Source: Rahnella inusitata_A (GTDB lineage: Bacteria > Pseudomonadota > Gammaproteobacteria > Enterobacterales > Enterobacteriaceae). From it: a stretch of DNA of 64,000 nucleotides. This document shows positions 27,099 through 36,891 of this stretch, in pieces. The stretch spans positions 248,001-312,000 of the forward strand of contig NZ_CBCPJJ010000008.1 in NCBI RefSeq assembly GCF_965118895.1, read 5' to 3'. The number at the start of each line of letters is the position of its first letter. Positions within the stretch are counted from its first letter, which is position 1. The translations under genes and the position numbers were made by a program. The notes beneath the pieces are model-generated. The model saw nothing but the letters and a program-made list of their open reading frames with translations. It was not told where the DNA came from and ran no database searches.

Positions 27099-28148
27099 AT
27101 GTCTTTATCACCGGTATTACGGCGTCACGCTTTGTTGCTGTCCGCCGTCAGTCTGTTATCCGCCTGCGATGGAGCGCCTTCCGCACAGGACAGCGCGCTG
27201 GTCATCGAAGGCAAAACCATGGGCACGTTCTATCGTGTCAGTCTTGCGGGGGTCGATAAAAACCGGGAAGCGGCGCTGCGCGGGCAAATCGAAGCGCAGC
27301 TCAAAGAAGACGATCACCAGTTGTCGACGTATAAAGACGATTCGGTACTTTCACGTTTTAACCAGTATCAGGGTAACGCGCCGCAGCCGATAAGCGCCGG
27401 TATGGCGGATGCTATTGTCACCTCGATGCGTATCGGGACATTAACTGACGGCGCGATGGATATCACCGTTGGCCCGCTGGTCAATCTTTGGGGATTTGGC
27501 CCGGATAAGCAGCCGGTGAAAACCCCGACGCCGGAACAGATCGCTGCTGCGCGTGAGCGGACTGGTTTGCAGCATCTGAAAGTGATTGAGCAAAGCGACG
27601 GGCAGTATTTGCAGAAAGATTTGCCGGGCATGTATGTCGATCTCTCAACGGTCGGCGAAGGCTATGCGACCGATCATCTGGCGCGGCTGGTGGAAGGCAA
27701 TGGTATCAGCAATTATCTGGTGTCGGTGGGCGGTGCGGTGGTATCGCGCGGCCATAACGCCAGGGGTAAACCGTGGCAGGTGGCGATTCAGAAACCGACC
27801 GACAAAGAGACGGCGGTGCAGGCGATTGTGGATTTGCAGGGCATGGGCATCAGCACGTCCGGCAGTTATCGCAATTATTACGAGCTCAACGGCAAACGCC
27901 TCTCGCATATCATCGATCCGGCGACCGGAAAGCCCATCACCCACAAACTGGTGTCTGCCACGGTGATTGCGCCGACCGCGCTGGAAGCTGACGGCTGGGA
28001 TACCGGCCTGATGGTGCTAGGCACACAAAAAGCGCTGGCGCTGGCCGAGCAGCAACATCTGGCGGTGTATCTGATCACCAGGGACGGCGACAGCTTCAAA
28101 AGCCATATGACGCCGCAGTTCAAAGCCTATCTCAAAGACCCGGAATAA
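27099..28148 (+). CDS. apbE: FAD:protein FMN transferase, lipoprotein
   Basis: ApbE attaches FMN covalently to target flavoproteins such as NqrB/RnfG on the periplasmic side. The 349-residue form from 27099 has a lipoprotein signal with lipobox LLSAC (Cys23), then the ApbE domain with KTMGTFYRV near the start of the mature protein and the magnesium-site region SATVIAPTALEADGWDT. An in-frame ATG at 27033 would put a non-signal extension before the lipobox, so I reject it. The ribosome site at 27099 is weak. It is convergent with the LysR gene. Confidence 0.92.
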   Translation: MSLSPVLRRHALLLSAVSLLSACDGAPSAQDSALVIEGKTMGTFYRVSLAGVDKNREAALRGQIEAQLKEDDHQLSTYKDDSVLSRFNQYQGNAPQPISAGMADAIVTSMRIGTLTDGAMDITVGPLVNLWGFGPDKQPVKTPTPEQIAAARERTGLQHLKVIEQSDGQYLQKDLPGMYVDLSTVGEGYATDHLARLVEGNGISNYLVSVGGAVVSRGHNARGKPWQVAIQKPTDKETAVQAIVDLQGMGISTSGSYRNYYELNGKRLSHIIDPATGKPITHKLVSATVIAPTALEADGWDTGLMVLGTQKALALAEQQHLAVYLITRDGDSFKSHMTPQFKAYLKDPE

Positions 28149-28154
28149 AGCGTT

Positions 28155-29057
28155 TTACAGAGTATTATTCAGCGTCTCACTGAGGAAATCCAGAAAGACC
28201 CGCAACGCCGGAGACTGGCCTTTGTGGCTGGCATACAACGCTGAAACCGAAGAGGGCGGCGTATGCCACTCCGGCAAAAGATGTTGCAGTTCTCCTTGCG
28301 CGATCCGCGGTGCGCAGGCGATTTCCGGCAGCAGTGCAATACCCAGCCCGTCCGCAGCCGCCTGACACAGCACGAGCAAATTGTTACTCACCATGCGCGG
28401 CGTCAGCGAGATCTTGCGGCTACCTTCCAGCGGGTGCTCGAGCTCCCATTGTTCATCCGCCCACGGTGTTTTACGAACCAGCGTCGGCAATGCGCTCAGT
28501 TGTTCCACGGACGCGGGTGCAGGCAGGGCGGCGATAAAGGCCGGGCTGGCGACCAGCATGTAGCGCAAGGTGCCGAGCGGTTTGCGATGCAGCCCGGAAT
28601 CCTCCAGCGGTTCGTTGTGCGAGCGGATCATGACGTCGAAATTCTCCTCCAGTAAATCCACCGCCCGGTTGATCGCCAGAAGCTCGAGCGTGATCTCCGG
28701 ATAACGTGTCAGAAATGTCTTCATCAGCGGCGCAATCACCGTTTCTGCCATCATCACCGGTGCTGAAATGCGCAAAAGCCCGCGCGGACTCTGCTGCAAA
28801 TCATCAATCACCTGCTGTGCGAACTGCGCCTGTTCCAGCAGTTTCTGACATTCAGCCGCATACCGTTCGCCAACGCTGGTGACGGAAAAATGCCGCGATG
28901 TGCGCTGCAACAGACGTACGCCGAGGCGCGATTCCAGCGCCTCCACGCGGCGGCTGAGCAGGGATTTCGACACCCCCAGCGCCCGCCCGGCGGTGGTAAA
29001 GCCCTGATGCTTTACCACGGCGGCAAACAACGCCATATCATTAAGATTGTCCTGCAT
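28155..29057 (-). CDS. LysR-family regulator next to azoR
   Basis: The 300-residue protein has the LysR winged-helix N-terminus (GFTTAGRALGVSKSLLSRRV, residues 17-36) and a substrate-binding effector domain from about 90. It is divergent from the azoreductase gene across a 127-base gap with a palindrome, so it probably controls azoR. The inducer is unknown; quinones or electrophiles are plausible. Confidence 0.9.
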   Translation of the reverse strand: MQDNLNDMALFAAVVKHQGFTTAGRALGVSKSLLSRRVEALESRLGVRLLQRTSRHFSVTSVGERYAAECQKLLEQAQFAQQVIDDLQQSPRGLLRISAPVMMAETVIAPLMKTFLTRYPEITLELLAINRAVDLLEENFDVMIRSHNEPLEDSGLHRKPLGTLRYMLVASPAFIAALPAPASVEQLSALPTLVRKTPWADEQWELEHPLEGSRKISLTPRMVSNNLLVLCQAAADGLGIALLPEIACAPRIAQGELQHLLPEWHTPPSSVSALYASHKGQSPALRVFLDFLSETLNNTL

Positions 29058-29096
29058 GTCCGTTCTTCCTGTTGAGTGTCGTTGCAGATATGCGAC

Positions 29097-29112
29097 GATA
29101 TGTTGTCATATC
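29097..29112. promoter_or_regulatory. Palindrome between LysR gene and azoR
   Basis: GATATG-TTGT-CATATC is a 6-bp inverted repeat in the divergent gap, with an extra GATATG copy just upstream. It is a good candidate operator for the adjacent LysR protein. Confidence 0.5.
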
Positions 29113-29184
29113 AGGTATTTTAGATGATTACCACAACGATTACCCTGTGCTCATTCTAACTAAGAGATGAAAACAGAGACCCTT

Positions 29185-29799
29185 ATGAAAATTTTACACC
29201 TTGATTCCAGCCCGTTTACTGAAGGCTCCGTCTCCCGCGAACTGTCTGCGACGATTGTTGCCGAGCTTTGCGCCCGTCACCCTGACGCGGTGGTGACTTA
29301 TCGCGATCTGGGCACCACGCCGCCACCGCATCTTTCCGCCGCCGCGATGAGCCTGCTGCACAATTCCCAGGATGAAGTGATTACGCCTGAGCTGCAGGCC
29401 GAACTGGACGGCATCTATCAGTCGATTGAAGAGTTGATCGCCTGCGACGTGCTGGTTATTGGCGCGCCAATGTACAACCATTCTATCCCCAGCAATCTCA
29501 AAGCGTGGCTGGATCAGGTCTGCCAGAAAGGGCTGACGTTCCGGTATACGCCGCAGGGCGTGGTGGGGCTGATCCCCGGAAAAACCGCGTATATTGCTTC
29601 CACGCGTGGCGGGGTGTACAGCACGCCGGAAGGCAAACTGCATGATTTTCAGGAGCCGTATCTGGCGTCGATTCTGGAGCTGATGGGCGTGGCGGATTGC
29701 CACGTGATCCGCGCAGAAGGCGTAAGCCGTCAGGCGATTGGTCGGGAGAAAGGGCTGGCGGAAGGGCGTGAAACGCTGCTTCAGATCCTCAATGCCTGA
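29185..29799 (+). CDS. azoR: FMN-dependent NADH-azoreductase
   Basis: This flavodoxin-fold enzyme reduces quinones and azo compounds with NADH. The 204-residue protein begins MKILHLDSSPFTEGSVSREL, the FMN phosphate loop, and has IGAPMYNHSIPSNLKAWLD and STRGGVY, both conserved in AzoR. An in-frame ATG at 29167 exists but the family N-terminus is MKIL. Ribosome sites are weak for both. Confidence 0.88.
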   Translation: MKILHLDSSPFTEGSVSRELSATIVAELCARHPDAVVTYRDLGTTPPPHLSAAAMSLLHNSQDEVITPELQAELDGIYQSIEELIACDVLVIGAPMYNHSIPSNLKAWLDQVCQKGLTFRYTPQGVVGLIPGKTAYIASTRGGVYSTPEGKLHDFQEPYLASILELMGVADCHVIRAEGVSRQAIGREKGLAEGRETLLQILNA

Positions 29800-29838
29800 A
29801 GCAGCGCGGCGATGTCGTTTGGCGTTTGTCGTTTTAGA

Positions 29839-32121
29839 TTAATGTTTCGCGGTGCTAATCAATTCGAACAACACCACGGTTCGCGAGGTACACACATATT
29901 CGCGGCCAAAATCGAAGTTATGTTCATTCACGTCATCGGGCTGGAAGGTATCGAGAATATGCCGCCAGCTCTCACCGTGCGCCACCGATGGCAGGGTGAA
30001 CATAACGTCTTTGTGCGAGGCGTTGAACAGCAACAGCACGGTGCTTAGCGATCCCTGACGCAGCAAGCCGGTCGGCTGTGCACGGCCATCGAGCAGCATG
30101 GCGATGCATTTCGCGTGCGGATCGCTCCACGCGGCATCCGTCATTTCGGGCCCCTGCGGCTGGAACCAGCTCACATCCTTCACGCCGAGCTTTTCATGCA
30201 CCGCACCGGTCAGGAAACGTCCGCGATGCAAAATCGGAAAACGTTTACGCAGGGCGATCAGCCGGTAAGTAAACAGCAGCAGCGATTTGCCTTTATCGCC
30301 AACGTTCCAGTTCACCCAGGCAATGTCGGTATCCTGACAATAAGCATTATTGTTACCTTCCTGCGAACGGGCGAATTCATCCCCTGCCAGCAACATCGGC
30401 GTGCCCTGCGAGAACAACAGCGTCGCCAGCATATTGCGCATCTGCCGCAGGCGCAGCTCGTTGATCTCCGGATCGTCAGTCGCCCCTTCGACGCCGTAGT
30501 TGGCCGAGATATTGTTATCGCTGCCGTCCTTGCCGTTTTCCCCGTTGGCGCTGTTGTGCTTCTTCTCGTACGACACCCAGTCATTGAGCGTGAAACCGTC
30601 GTGGGCGGTGATGAAATTCACCGAGGCGTAAGGCTTGCGTCCACGGTGATTGAAGAGATCTGCCGAGCCGGAAAGCCGGGTGGCAAACTGCGCCAGCTGG
30701 CTTTCGTCGCCGCGCCAGAATTTACGCACCGTATCGCGAAATCGATCATTCCATTCCATCCAGCCCGGCGGGAACCCGCCCACCTGATAGCCGCCGGGAC
30801 CGCAGTCCCAGGGTTCGGCGATAAGCTTGCACTGGCTGAGGATCGGATCCTGACGGCAGGTGTCGAGAAAACCACAGCCCTCGTCGAAACCGTAGCTTTC
30901 GCGCCCGAGAATGGTCGCCAGATCGAAGCGGAATCCGTCCACCTGCATTTCCGTCGCCCAGTAGCGCAGCGAATCTGTCACCATCTGCAACACGCGCGGA
31001 TGGCTGAGATTGAGCGTATTGCCGGTGCCGGTATCATTGATGTAATAGCGTTTGTTATCGGGCATCAGCCGGTAATAACTGGCGTTGTCGATGCCTTTGA
31101 ACGACAGCGTCGGGCCAAGCTCATTGCCTTCTGCCGTGTGGTTATACACCACGTCCAGAATCACCTCTATACCCGCCGCATGGAAGGTGGCGATCATCTG
31201 TTTGAATTCGTTCACGGTGTGCGTCGCCATATATTGCGGATGCGGCGCGAAGAAGCTCAGCGTGTTGTAGCCCCAGAAATTATGCAGCCCTTTATCCTGC
31301 AAATGGCGGTCATCGGTAAACGCGTGGATCGGCATCAGCTCGACCGACGTCACACCGAGCGAGCGGATATATTCCACAATGTGCGGCGTGCTCATGCCCG
31401 AAAACGTACCGCGCAGATGCTCCGGCACTGCCGGATGGCGCATGGTGTAGCCGCGCAAATGCGTTTCGTAGATCAGCGTTTTTTCCCACGGAATATGCTT
31501 TTTGCGCGAACGTGCCCAGGAGAACGCCGGGTCGATTACGCGGCACTTGGGCAGGAAAGGCGCGCTGTCGGTGTTATCAATGTGCAAATCCTTCTTGGCG
31601 CTTTGCATATCATAGGCGAACAGGGCGTCGTCCCATTTCAGGTCGCCGACGATTTGCTTGGCGTAAGGATCGAGCAACAGCTTGGCCGGATTAAAGCGGT
31701 GGCCGTCGTGTGGCGCGTAAGGACCGTGCACGCGATAGGCATACAGCAGGCCGGGGCGGGCATCCGGCAGATAACCGTGCCAGACTTCGTCGGTATACTC
31801 CGGCAGTTCGATGACATCGTACTGTTCGCCTTCCTCGTTAAACAGACACAGTTCGACTTTGGTGGCATTCGCGGAAAACAGCGCGAAATTGACGCCCAGA
31901 CCGTCCCACGTCGCGCCGAGCGGAACCGGTAAACCTTCGCGTACGCGGGTGGTATGGCCGGAATCGAAACTGCGGACAATTTCGCCGTCGCTGTAAGGAT
32001 GCATGATGCGCACACCGAGTTCGTCAACAGCGATGTTGACCTGGGAATTAGAGGGGACAGTGCGGACTTCATCAGTGCTGGCTGTGGGTTGGGTCACTTT
32101 GCTGGATCGGGCTTTTGCCAT
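29839..32121 (-). CDS. glgX: Glycogen debranching enzyme (GlgX/TreX-type)
   Basis: A GH13 isoamylase-type enzyme that cuts alpha-1,6 branches of phosphorylase-limited glycogen in the cytoplasm. The 760-residue protein has an N-terminal CBM48 (about 60-170), the barrel with catalytic D400 (DGFRFD), E436 (IAEPWD) and D508 (TAHDGF), and a C-terminal beta domain. It is about 100 residues longer than E. coli GlgX, mostly at the N-terminus (a Ser/Thr-rich start) and in loops, as in TreX-type enzymes. The gene stands alone, away from a glg operon. Start at 32121 has AGGAG; the extension to 32178 does not. Confidence 0.9.
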   Translation of the reverse strand: MAKARSSKVTQPTASTDEVRTVPSNSQVNIAVDELGVRIMHPYSDGEIVRSFDSGHTTRVREGLPVPLGATWDGLGVNFALFSANATKVELCLFNEEGEQYDVIELPEYTDEVWHGYLPDARPGLLYAYRVHGPYAPHDGHRFNPAKLLLDPYAKQIVGDLKWDDALFAYDMQSAKKDLHIDNTDSAPFLPKCRVIDPAFSWARSRKKHIPWEKTLIYETHLRGYTMRHPAVPEHLRGTFSGMSTPHIVEYIRSLGVTSVELMPIHAFTDDRHLQDKGLHNFWGYNTLSFFAPHPQYMATHTVNEFKQMIATFHAAGIEVILDVVYNHTAEGNELGPTLSFKGIDNASYYRLMPDNKRYYINDTGTGNTLNLSHPRVLQMVTDSLRYWATEMQVDGFRFDLATILGRESYGFDEGCGFLDTCRQDPILSQCKLIAEPWDCGPGGYQVGGFPPGWMEWNDRFRDTVRKFWRGDESQLAQFATRLSGSADLFNHRGRKPYASVNFITAHDGFTLNDWVSYEKKHNSANGENGKDGSDNNISANYGVEGATDDPEINELRLRQMRNMLATLLFSQGTPMLLAGDEFARSQEGNNNAYCQDTDIAWVNWNVGDKGKSLLLFTYRLIALRKRFPILHRGRFLTGAVHEKLGVKDVSWFQPQGPEMTDAAWSDPHAKCIAMLLDGRAQPTGLLRQGSLSTVLLLFNASHKDVMFTLPSVAHGESWRHILDTFQPDDVNEHNFDFGREYVCTSRTVVLFELISTAKH

Positions 32122-32589
32122 TCGTTTCACACTCCTGAGCAGGTCAATCAGAATAAATCCTGAGAAAGAATTGGGCACAAAAGAGGGGCAGCTCTCACGG
32201 CTGCTGGTCTGTTGCTATCAAATCAGTGTAGTTGCAGTTCCGGCTTTTCCCCTCTCAGCCGCTAATTAACCGCCAAATCCACTTTCCCCGCATGACAAAA
32301 AAGAGGCGTCTAACGCCGCATCGCAAAAAATCAGTGTGATGAAAACATTCCTGAATGATGCGTTTTGGCATCTCACCGGCACTCACAAATATGCATGTTA
32401 CTGACTGAATTTAAAGCCTTCAGTTCTCACGAGAATTTTTGATGCAGTGTAATTTTCTCTTTTGAAATCAGGCTCCGATACTGGCTACAGAGAAAGCAGC
32501 GGCGAGCGATGAGACAACGAATTTTACCCGCGCTCATCGTCTGCTTTCCGTCATTCACTTACTTACATCTCTCTTTGGAGTTACGATTT
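32122..32589. other. glgX/chitinase divergent region
   Basis: No gene is seen in these 468 bases. They hold both promoters. A TTCTC-AC-GAGAA palindrome lies at 32424-32435 upstream of the chitinase gene. Confidence 0.45.
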
Positions 32590-34260
32590 ATGAGCACTAC
32601 CAAACAAAAGTATATGGTTTCCGCAGCATGGGAAAATGCTGACGACGTCTGGTCAGCCGCCTGTTTTATTGACGTATTTAATATGACGGATACCGATCTG
32701 GAATCTGGCAAAGTAGAATTCACGCTCGATAATTCACAGAGCGCATCTGCGAACATCAACTTCCAGTTCGAAACCTGGAGCAGCCCTATCAAAGGTACGC
32801 TGATTGACGCTTGCAGCGTTATTCCAGCAGGCGGTAAGGGCACCTTCGCCATCATGGTCGGCAACAACACCGGCGTGAGCATCGGTAATCTGCCGCACGG
32901 CTTTAAAGTTAACGGCGAAGCGGCCGATCAGGTAGCTGATACTCAGGCTCCGACCGTGCCTTCCAACGTGAAAGTTGTGGCGAGCGGCGCGGTGACCCTG
33001 ACCGTTGGCTGGACGGCATCTACTGATAACGTGATGGTTAGCGGTTACGAAGTCACCTATACCAACACCAAAACTAAAGTTGCCAAAACTCAAAAAACCA
33101 CCAGCACGTCAGTAACGCTGGTCGGGCTGACGGCCGAAACTGCCTACAGTGTTCAGGTCCGTGCTTACGATCTGGCCGGTAATTTCTCGGCTAAATCCCC
33201 CGCGCTGAATGTCACCACCGATAAAACCTTGCCGGATTCTGGCGACTACAGCTTCAACCACGCACCGTTTATGGATTTCACCGGCTGGCCGACGCCGCGT
33301 CCCAGCGTCTTCGGTAAAGAGTCCGGTCTGAAAGCCTATACGCTGGGCTTTATTACGTCTGCTGATATGAATGCCGGTAACGGCGCACCGAACTACCGTC
33401 CTTGCTGGGGTGGTCTGGTGAGCATTACTGACGCGAACGTGGGTGACTACGGTGCTGAATTCACCGGCGATGCAACGGTTTCAGATTACGGTAAAGCCGA
33501 TATCGCGGCGTTCCGTGCAGCAGGCGGCGACGTCGCTATTTCCTTCGGCGGGGCGAACTCCAACTTCCTCGAAGAGCACATTACCGACGTGGGTGAGCTG
33601 GCTGCGCTGTATCAGGGCGTGCTGGATAACTACGGCGTGAACCATATCGACTTTGATATCGAAGGCGGCGCGTTACAGCAAACCGAAATGCTCAGCCGTC
33701 TGGTGGCCACCATGGCGGTGGTGCAGAAAAACAATCCGTCACTGCAAATTGCGTTCACGCTGCCGGTTGACGGGCAGACGTCCGATGATTCGCAGGGGCT
33801 GACGTCCTTCGGTATTGATTTCGTGCGCATGGTGCATGATGGCGGGCTTTCGCCGGCACTGTTCAACGCCATGTCGATGGACTTTGGCGACGTTGCGCCA
33901 CCGCCGGACATGTATACCGGTGTGGAAATGTCGATGCTGGCGATGCATCGTCAGATCAAAACCGTCTTCACCGAGTGGTCCGATGCCAAACTGTGGCGCC
34001 GTATTGGTGTGACGCCGATGTTCGGCATCAACGATACCGGCCCGAGCTTTACCGTTGAACATATGAAAAAACTGATCGAGCTGGCGAAGAAATACAATTT
34101 CGGCACCATCTCCGGCTGGGATGCGACCCGCGATTACAATCAGGGTCTGGAAATGTGCCACACCAGCGATCACAACAACCTGTATCAATGTACTTATGAA
34201 GGCACAGTGTCTTACGCCTACAGCAAGATTATCGCGACTTATCAACACAAGGCGGTGTAA
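32590..34260 (+). CDS. GH18 chitinase with CBM and FnIII domains, no signal peptide
   Basis: The 556-residue enzyme should hydrolyse chitin. It has an N-terminal carbohydrate-binding domain (about 1-115), a fibronectin type III domain (about 118-215) and a GH18 barrel (about 225-550) whose active strand reads HIDFDIEG with the catalytic Glu at 358. The first Asp of the usual DxxDxDxE is Asn here. There is no N-terminal signal peptide from the start at 32590, which has TTTGGAG; an upstream ATG at 32509 gives a hydrophobic but irregular extension with no ribosome site. Leaderless chitinases such as ChiC of Serratia leave the cell by other routes. Confidence 0.9.
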   Translation: MSTTKQKYMVSAAWENADDVWSAACFIDVFNMTDTDLESGKVEFTLDNSQSASANINFQFETWSSPIKGTLIDACSVIPAGGKGTFAIMVGNNTGVSIGNLPHGFKVNGEAADQVADTQAPTVPSNVKVVASGAVTLTVGWTASTDNVMVSGYEVTYTNTKTKVAKTQKTTSTSVTLVGLTAETAYSVQVRAYDLAGNFSAKSPALNVTTDKTLPDSGDYSFNHAPFMDFTGWPTPRPSVFGKESGLKAYTLGFITSADMNAGNGAPNYRPCWGGLVSITDANVGDYGAEFTGDATVSDYGKADIAAFRAAGGDVAISFGGANSNFLEEHITDVGELAALYQGVLDNYGVNHIDFDIEGGALQQTEMLSRLVATMAVVQKNNPSLQIAFTLPVDGQTSDDSQGLTSFGIDFVRMVHDGGLSPALFNAMSMDFGDVAPPPDMYTGVEMSMLAMHRQIKTVFTEWSDAKLWRRIGVTPMFGINDTGPSFTVEHMKKLIELAKKYNFGTISGWDATRDYNQGLEMCHTSDHNNLYQCTYEGTVSYAYSKIIATYQHKAV

Positions 34261-34310
34261 TCCGCTGCCAGAAGTACTTTTCAGTTTTTTAATCCGTGCT
34301 GTTTAATTTC

Positions 34311-34341
34311 GCCGGTGTGAACCCTTCACACCGGCATTTTT
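34311..34341 (+). terminator. Terminator after chitinase gene
   Basis: A perfect 10-bp stem GCCGGTGTGA / TCACACCGGC with a five-base loop is followed by ATTTTT. Confidence 0.92.
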
Positions 34342-34472
34342 GCGTCTGCATCATTCTGTAAAGTTTAACTTCTGTACATGACGGCAGCGTTCGCTGATAT
34401 TCACTCTGACCCGCTGCAAACAGGGCGGGCGCTGAGCGTATTTGCTGTCCTTAAATGAATACAGGAGCCTCC

Positions 34473-35417
34473 ATGACTATCGCGTTGCTAAGCCATGTCC
34501 CGCTGGACGCTGGTTACCCTGAGCGTTTTGCCGCCGCCGGATTTACCCTCTATTTCGCCACCACGCCCGGGCAGCGCGCCACGCTTTCCTGTGAACTTGC
34601 ACAGCAAATTCAGGCGGTGTTAACCATCGGCAGTATCGGTCTGAGCGATGCTGAAATGGCAACGATGCCGAAGCTGGAAATCATCTGTGCACAGGGTGTG
34701 GGGTATGAACATATTGACGTCGCGGCGGCAAAAACGCGCGGTATTCACGTCACCCATGGGCCCGGCACCAATAATTCTTCCGTCGCCGACCACACGCTGG
34801 CGCTGATGCTGGCAATTACCCGCCGCATTCCGCAGTTTGATCAGGCTGTTCGCGACGGTGAGTGGAATAAAGCGCGCTGGAACGTTCCCGGTATGGCAGG
34901 CAAAAAGCTCGGTGTCGTGGGGTTAGGAAACATCGGCGCGCTGATTGCCCGTCGCGCAGCAGGCGGATTTGATATGGCAATTGGCTATCACAACCGTAAA
35001 CCCCTGGCGGATACGGCTTACCCCTATTTCCACAGCGTGACCGAACTGGCCGCCTGGGCGGATTATCTGGTGGTCGCCACGCCTGGGGGAAAAAATACCG
35101 TCCGGCTGGTGGATGCTGCCGTGTTGCGCGCGCTCGGCGCTGACGGCTTTTTAATTAACATTGCGCGCGGCAGCGTGGTGGATACTGACGCGCTGACCGC
35201 CAGCCTGCAAAGTCACGAAATCGCCGGCGCGGCGCTGGACGTGGTGGACGGCGAACCGCAGGTGCCGCCCGCGCTGCTGACGCTGGATAATCTGGTGATC
35301 ACGCCGCATGTAGCGGGGCGCTCGCCGGAGTCGGTCGAAAATATGCTGGCGCTGGTACTCGATAACCTCAGCGCGCATTTCTCTGCCAGACCGGTGCTGA
35401 CGCCCGTGCCGGAGTAA
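34473..35417 (+). CDS. D-isomer-specific 2-hydroxyacid dehydrogenase
   Basis: This NAD(P)H-dependent enzyme reduces 2-ketoacids such as glyoxylate or hydroxypyruvate. The 314-residue protein has the nucleotide fold GLGNIGALIARR (about residue 147-158) and the catalytic trio Arg (NIARGS), Glu (DGEPQVP) and His (ITPHVAG). It resembles GhrB/hydroxypyruvate reductase types, but exact substrate is open. Start at 34473 has AGGAG; the ATG at 34455 has none. Confidence 0.9.
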   Translation: MTIALLSHVPLDAGYPERFAAAGFTLYFATTPGQRATLSCELAQQIQAVLTIGSIGLSDAEMATMPKLEIICAQGVGYEHIDVAAAKTRGIHVTHGPGTNNSSVADHTLALMLAITRRIPQFDQAVRDGEWNKARWNVPGMAGKKLGVVGLGNIGALIARRAAGGFDMAIGYHNRKPLADTAYPYFHSVTELAAWADYLVVATPGGKNTVRLVDAAVLRALGADGFLINIARGSVVDTDALTASLQSHEIAGAALDVVDGEPQVPPALLTLDNLVITPHVAGRSPESVENMLALVLDNLSAHFSARPVLTPVPE

Positions 35418-35448
35418 AATCTTAAACCGTTGTCACTCTCTATAGTCG

Positions 35449-35474
35449 GAAAAAGCATAAGTAACCGCTTTTTC
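35449..35474 (+). terminator. Terminator-like hairpin before cbl
   Basis: GAAAAAGC / GCTTTTTC pair across a 10-base loop, followed by TTATTT. It lies after the hydroxyacid dehydrogenase stop and in the cbl leader. Confidence 0.55.
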
Positions 35475-35538
35475 TTATTTGTCTGGCATACCCGCAGGCC
35501 GTAACAATAGGGTTTTAGAACAGACAGGGGCGACGGCG

Positions 35539-36498
35539 GTGAATTTTCAACAACTCAAAATTATCAGGGAATCAGCGCGATGCAATTACAACCTGACCGA
35601 AGTATCGAACATGTTGTTTACTTCGCAGTCAGGTGTCAGCCGCCACATCCGCGAGCTGGAAGACGAGCTGGGCGTCGAGATTTTCATCCGTCGTGGCAAG
35701 CGTTTGCTGGGGCTGACTGAGCCGGGTAAAGAGTTACTTGCCGTTGCTGAGCGTATTCTCAACGAAGCCCAGAACATCCGGCGGCTGGCGGACGTCTTCT
35801 CGAAAGAGGACGCAGGGGTGCTGACCATCGCCACCACGCATACGCAGGCGCGTTACAGTCTGCCTAAAGTCATCAAAGCCTTCCGCGCCATCTACCCCGG
35901 CGTCAGGCTGGAGCTGCATCAGGGCTCTCCAAACGAAGTGCTGGCGATGTTGCTCAGCGGACAGGCGGATGTCGCGATTGCCAGCGAAAAACTGATGAAC
36001 GATACCTCCGTTGCGGCATTCCCGTATTACCGCTGGCATCACGCCATCGTTGTTCCGCAGGGACATCCGCTGACGTTGCAGCACCCCGTCACGTTGCAAC
36101 ATCTCAGCGAGCAGCCGTTGATCACTTACCGTCAGGGCATTACCGGCCGTTCGCGTCTCGACGAAGCCTTTAGTCGTGCCGCACTCAGCCCGGATATCGT
36201 GCTCAGCGCGCAGGATTCTGATGTGATCAAAACCTACGTCGAACTCGGTTTAGGCGTGGGTATTCTCGCCGACAAAGCTTACGAAATCGCCCGCGATACC
36301 GGCCTTCAGCTCATCAATGCCGAACATTTATTCGAAGCCAACACCGTCTGGCTGGGTCTGAAAAGGGCGCAACTGCAGCGCAACTATGTCTGGCGATTTA
36401 TCGAATTATGTAATCCGGGGTTATCGGTGAATGATATTAAGGAGAAGGTCTTTGCGTCGGGGCAGGAGAGTGAGACGGTAATTGACTATCAGATCTGA
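35539..36498 (+). CDS. cbl: LysR regulator Cbl (CysB-like, sulfur starvation)
   Basis: Cbl activates genes for use of sulfonates and taurine (ssu, tau in E. coli) when sulfate is scarce. The 319-residue protein matches E. coli Cbl closely: MNFQQLKIIRES-like start, the helix-turn-helix with LFTSQSGVSRHIREL, and the conserved C-terminal DYQI. The start is a GTG at 35539 with AGGGG before it, not the upstream ATG at 35479. The ssuA/ssuD-like genes lie about 10 kb downstream and are likely targets, though no site was confirmed. Confidence 0.93.
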   Translation: MNFQQLKIIRESARCNYNLTEVSNMLFTSQSGVSRHIRELEDELGVEIFIRRGKRLLGLTEPGKELLAVAERILNEAQNIRRLADVFSKEDAGVLTIATTHTQARYSLPKVIKAFRAIYPGVRLELHQGSPNEVLAMLLSGQADVAIASEKLMNDTSVAAFPYYRWHHAIVVPQGHPLTLQHPVTLQHLSEQPLITYRQGITGRSRLDEAFSRAALSPDIVLSAQDSDVIKTYVELGLGVGILADKAYEIARDTGLQLINAEHLFEANTVWLGLKRAQLQRNYVWRFIELCNPGLSVNDIKEKVFASGQESETVIDYQI

Positions 36499-36499
36499 T

Positions 36500-36517
36500 A
36501 GTGCGGGGCTGCGCACT
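36500..36517 (+). terminator. cbl: Hairpin after cbl
   Basis: AGTGCG / CGCACT with a six-base loop follows the cbl stop at once. The T-rich tail is delayed (AATTTAATTTTAATTT after about eight bases), so termination is plausible only. Confidence 0.4.
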
Positions 36518-36617
36518 GGGCGGAATTTAATTTTAATTTCAATTTCATGGTTAAGACGTTGGGCTGCCGCCCAAATTGGCCCAAAGGTCAAGGTCGTGGG
36601 TTGCCACCCACACTGGC

Positions 36618-36649
36618 CTTAAGGGCGGCTTATCGCCGCCGCCCTTAAG
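36618..36649. repeat. 12-bp perfect hairpin
   Basis: CTTAAGGGCGGC pairs with GCCGCCCTTAAG across an eight-base loop. It follows two shorter hairpins that share a TGCC loop, like a REP-type cluster. Confidence 0.6.
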
Positions 36650-36891
36650 AATCCCGGGCTCTTTAAAACACCTGCCATGCATCCCGGCTATGTTTCAGCG
36701 GCTTTCGCTATTGCCGCAAAATCCCGCCGCTGCGCGGTTCCCTCCGGTCGGGTTACAACCCGCGCAAACAGACGCGCGGTTTTCCACCTCTTCCTCGGCG
36801 TGATTTTTGAACGCGGCCACAGGCTTTTTAGGTCACAACTTCACCGGCTCAGGATCATTATAAAAAACCAAATACGCTGTTCAAATTTTCT

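Noticed and set aside
30115..31932. 605-codon open frame opposite to glgX
   Set aside because: It lies wholly inside glgX on the other strand, its translation is Arg/His/Val-rich without any family likeness, and glgX has all catalytic residues.
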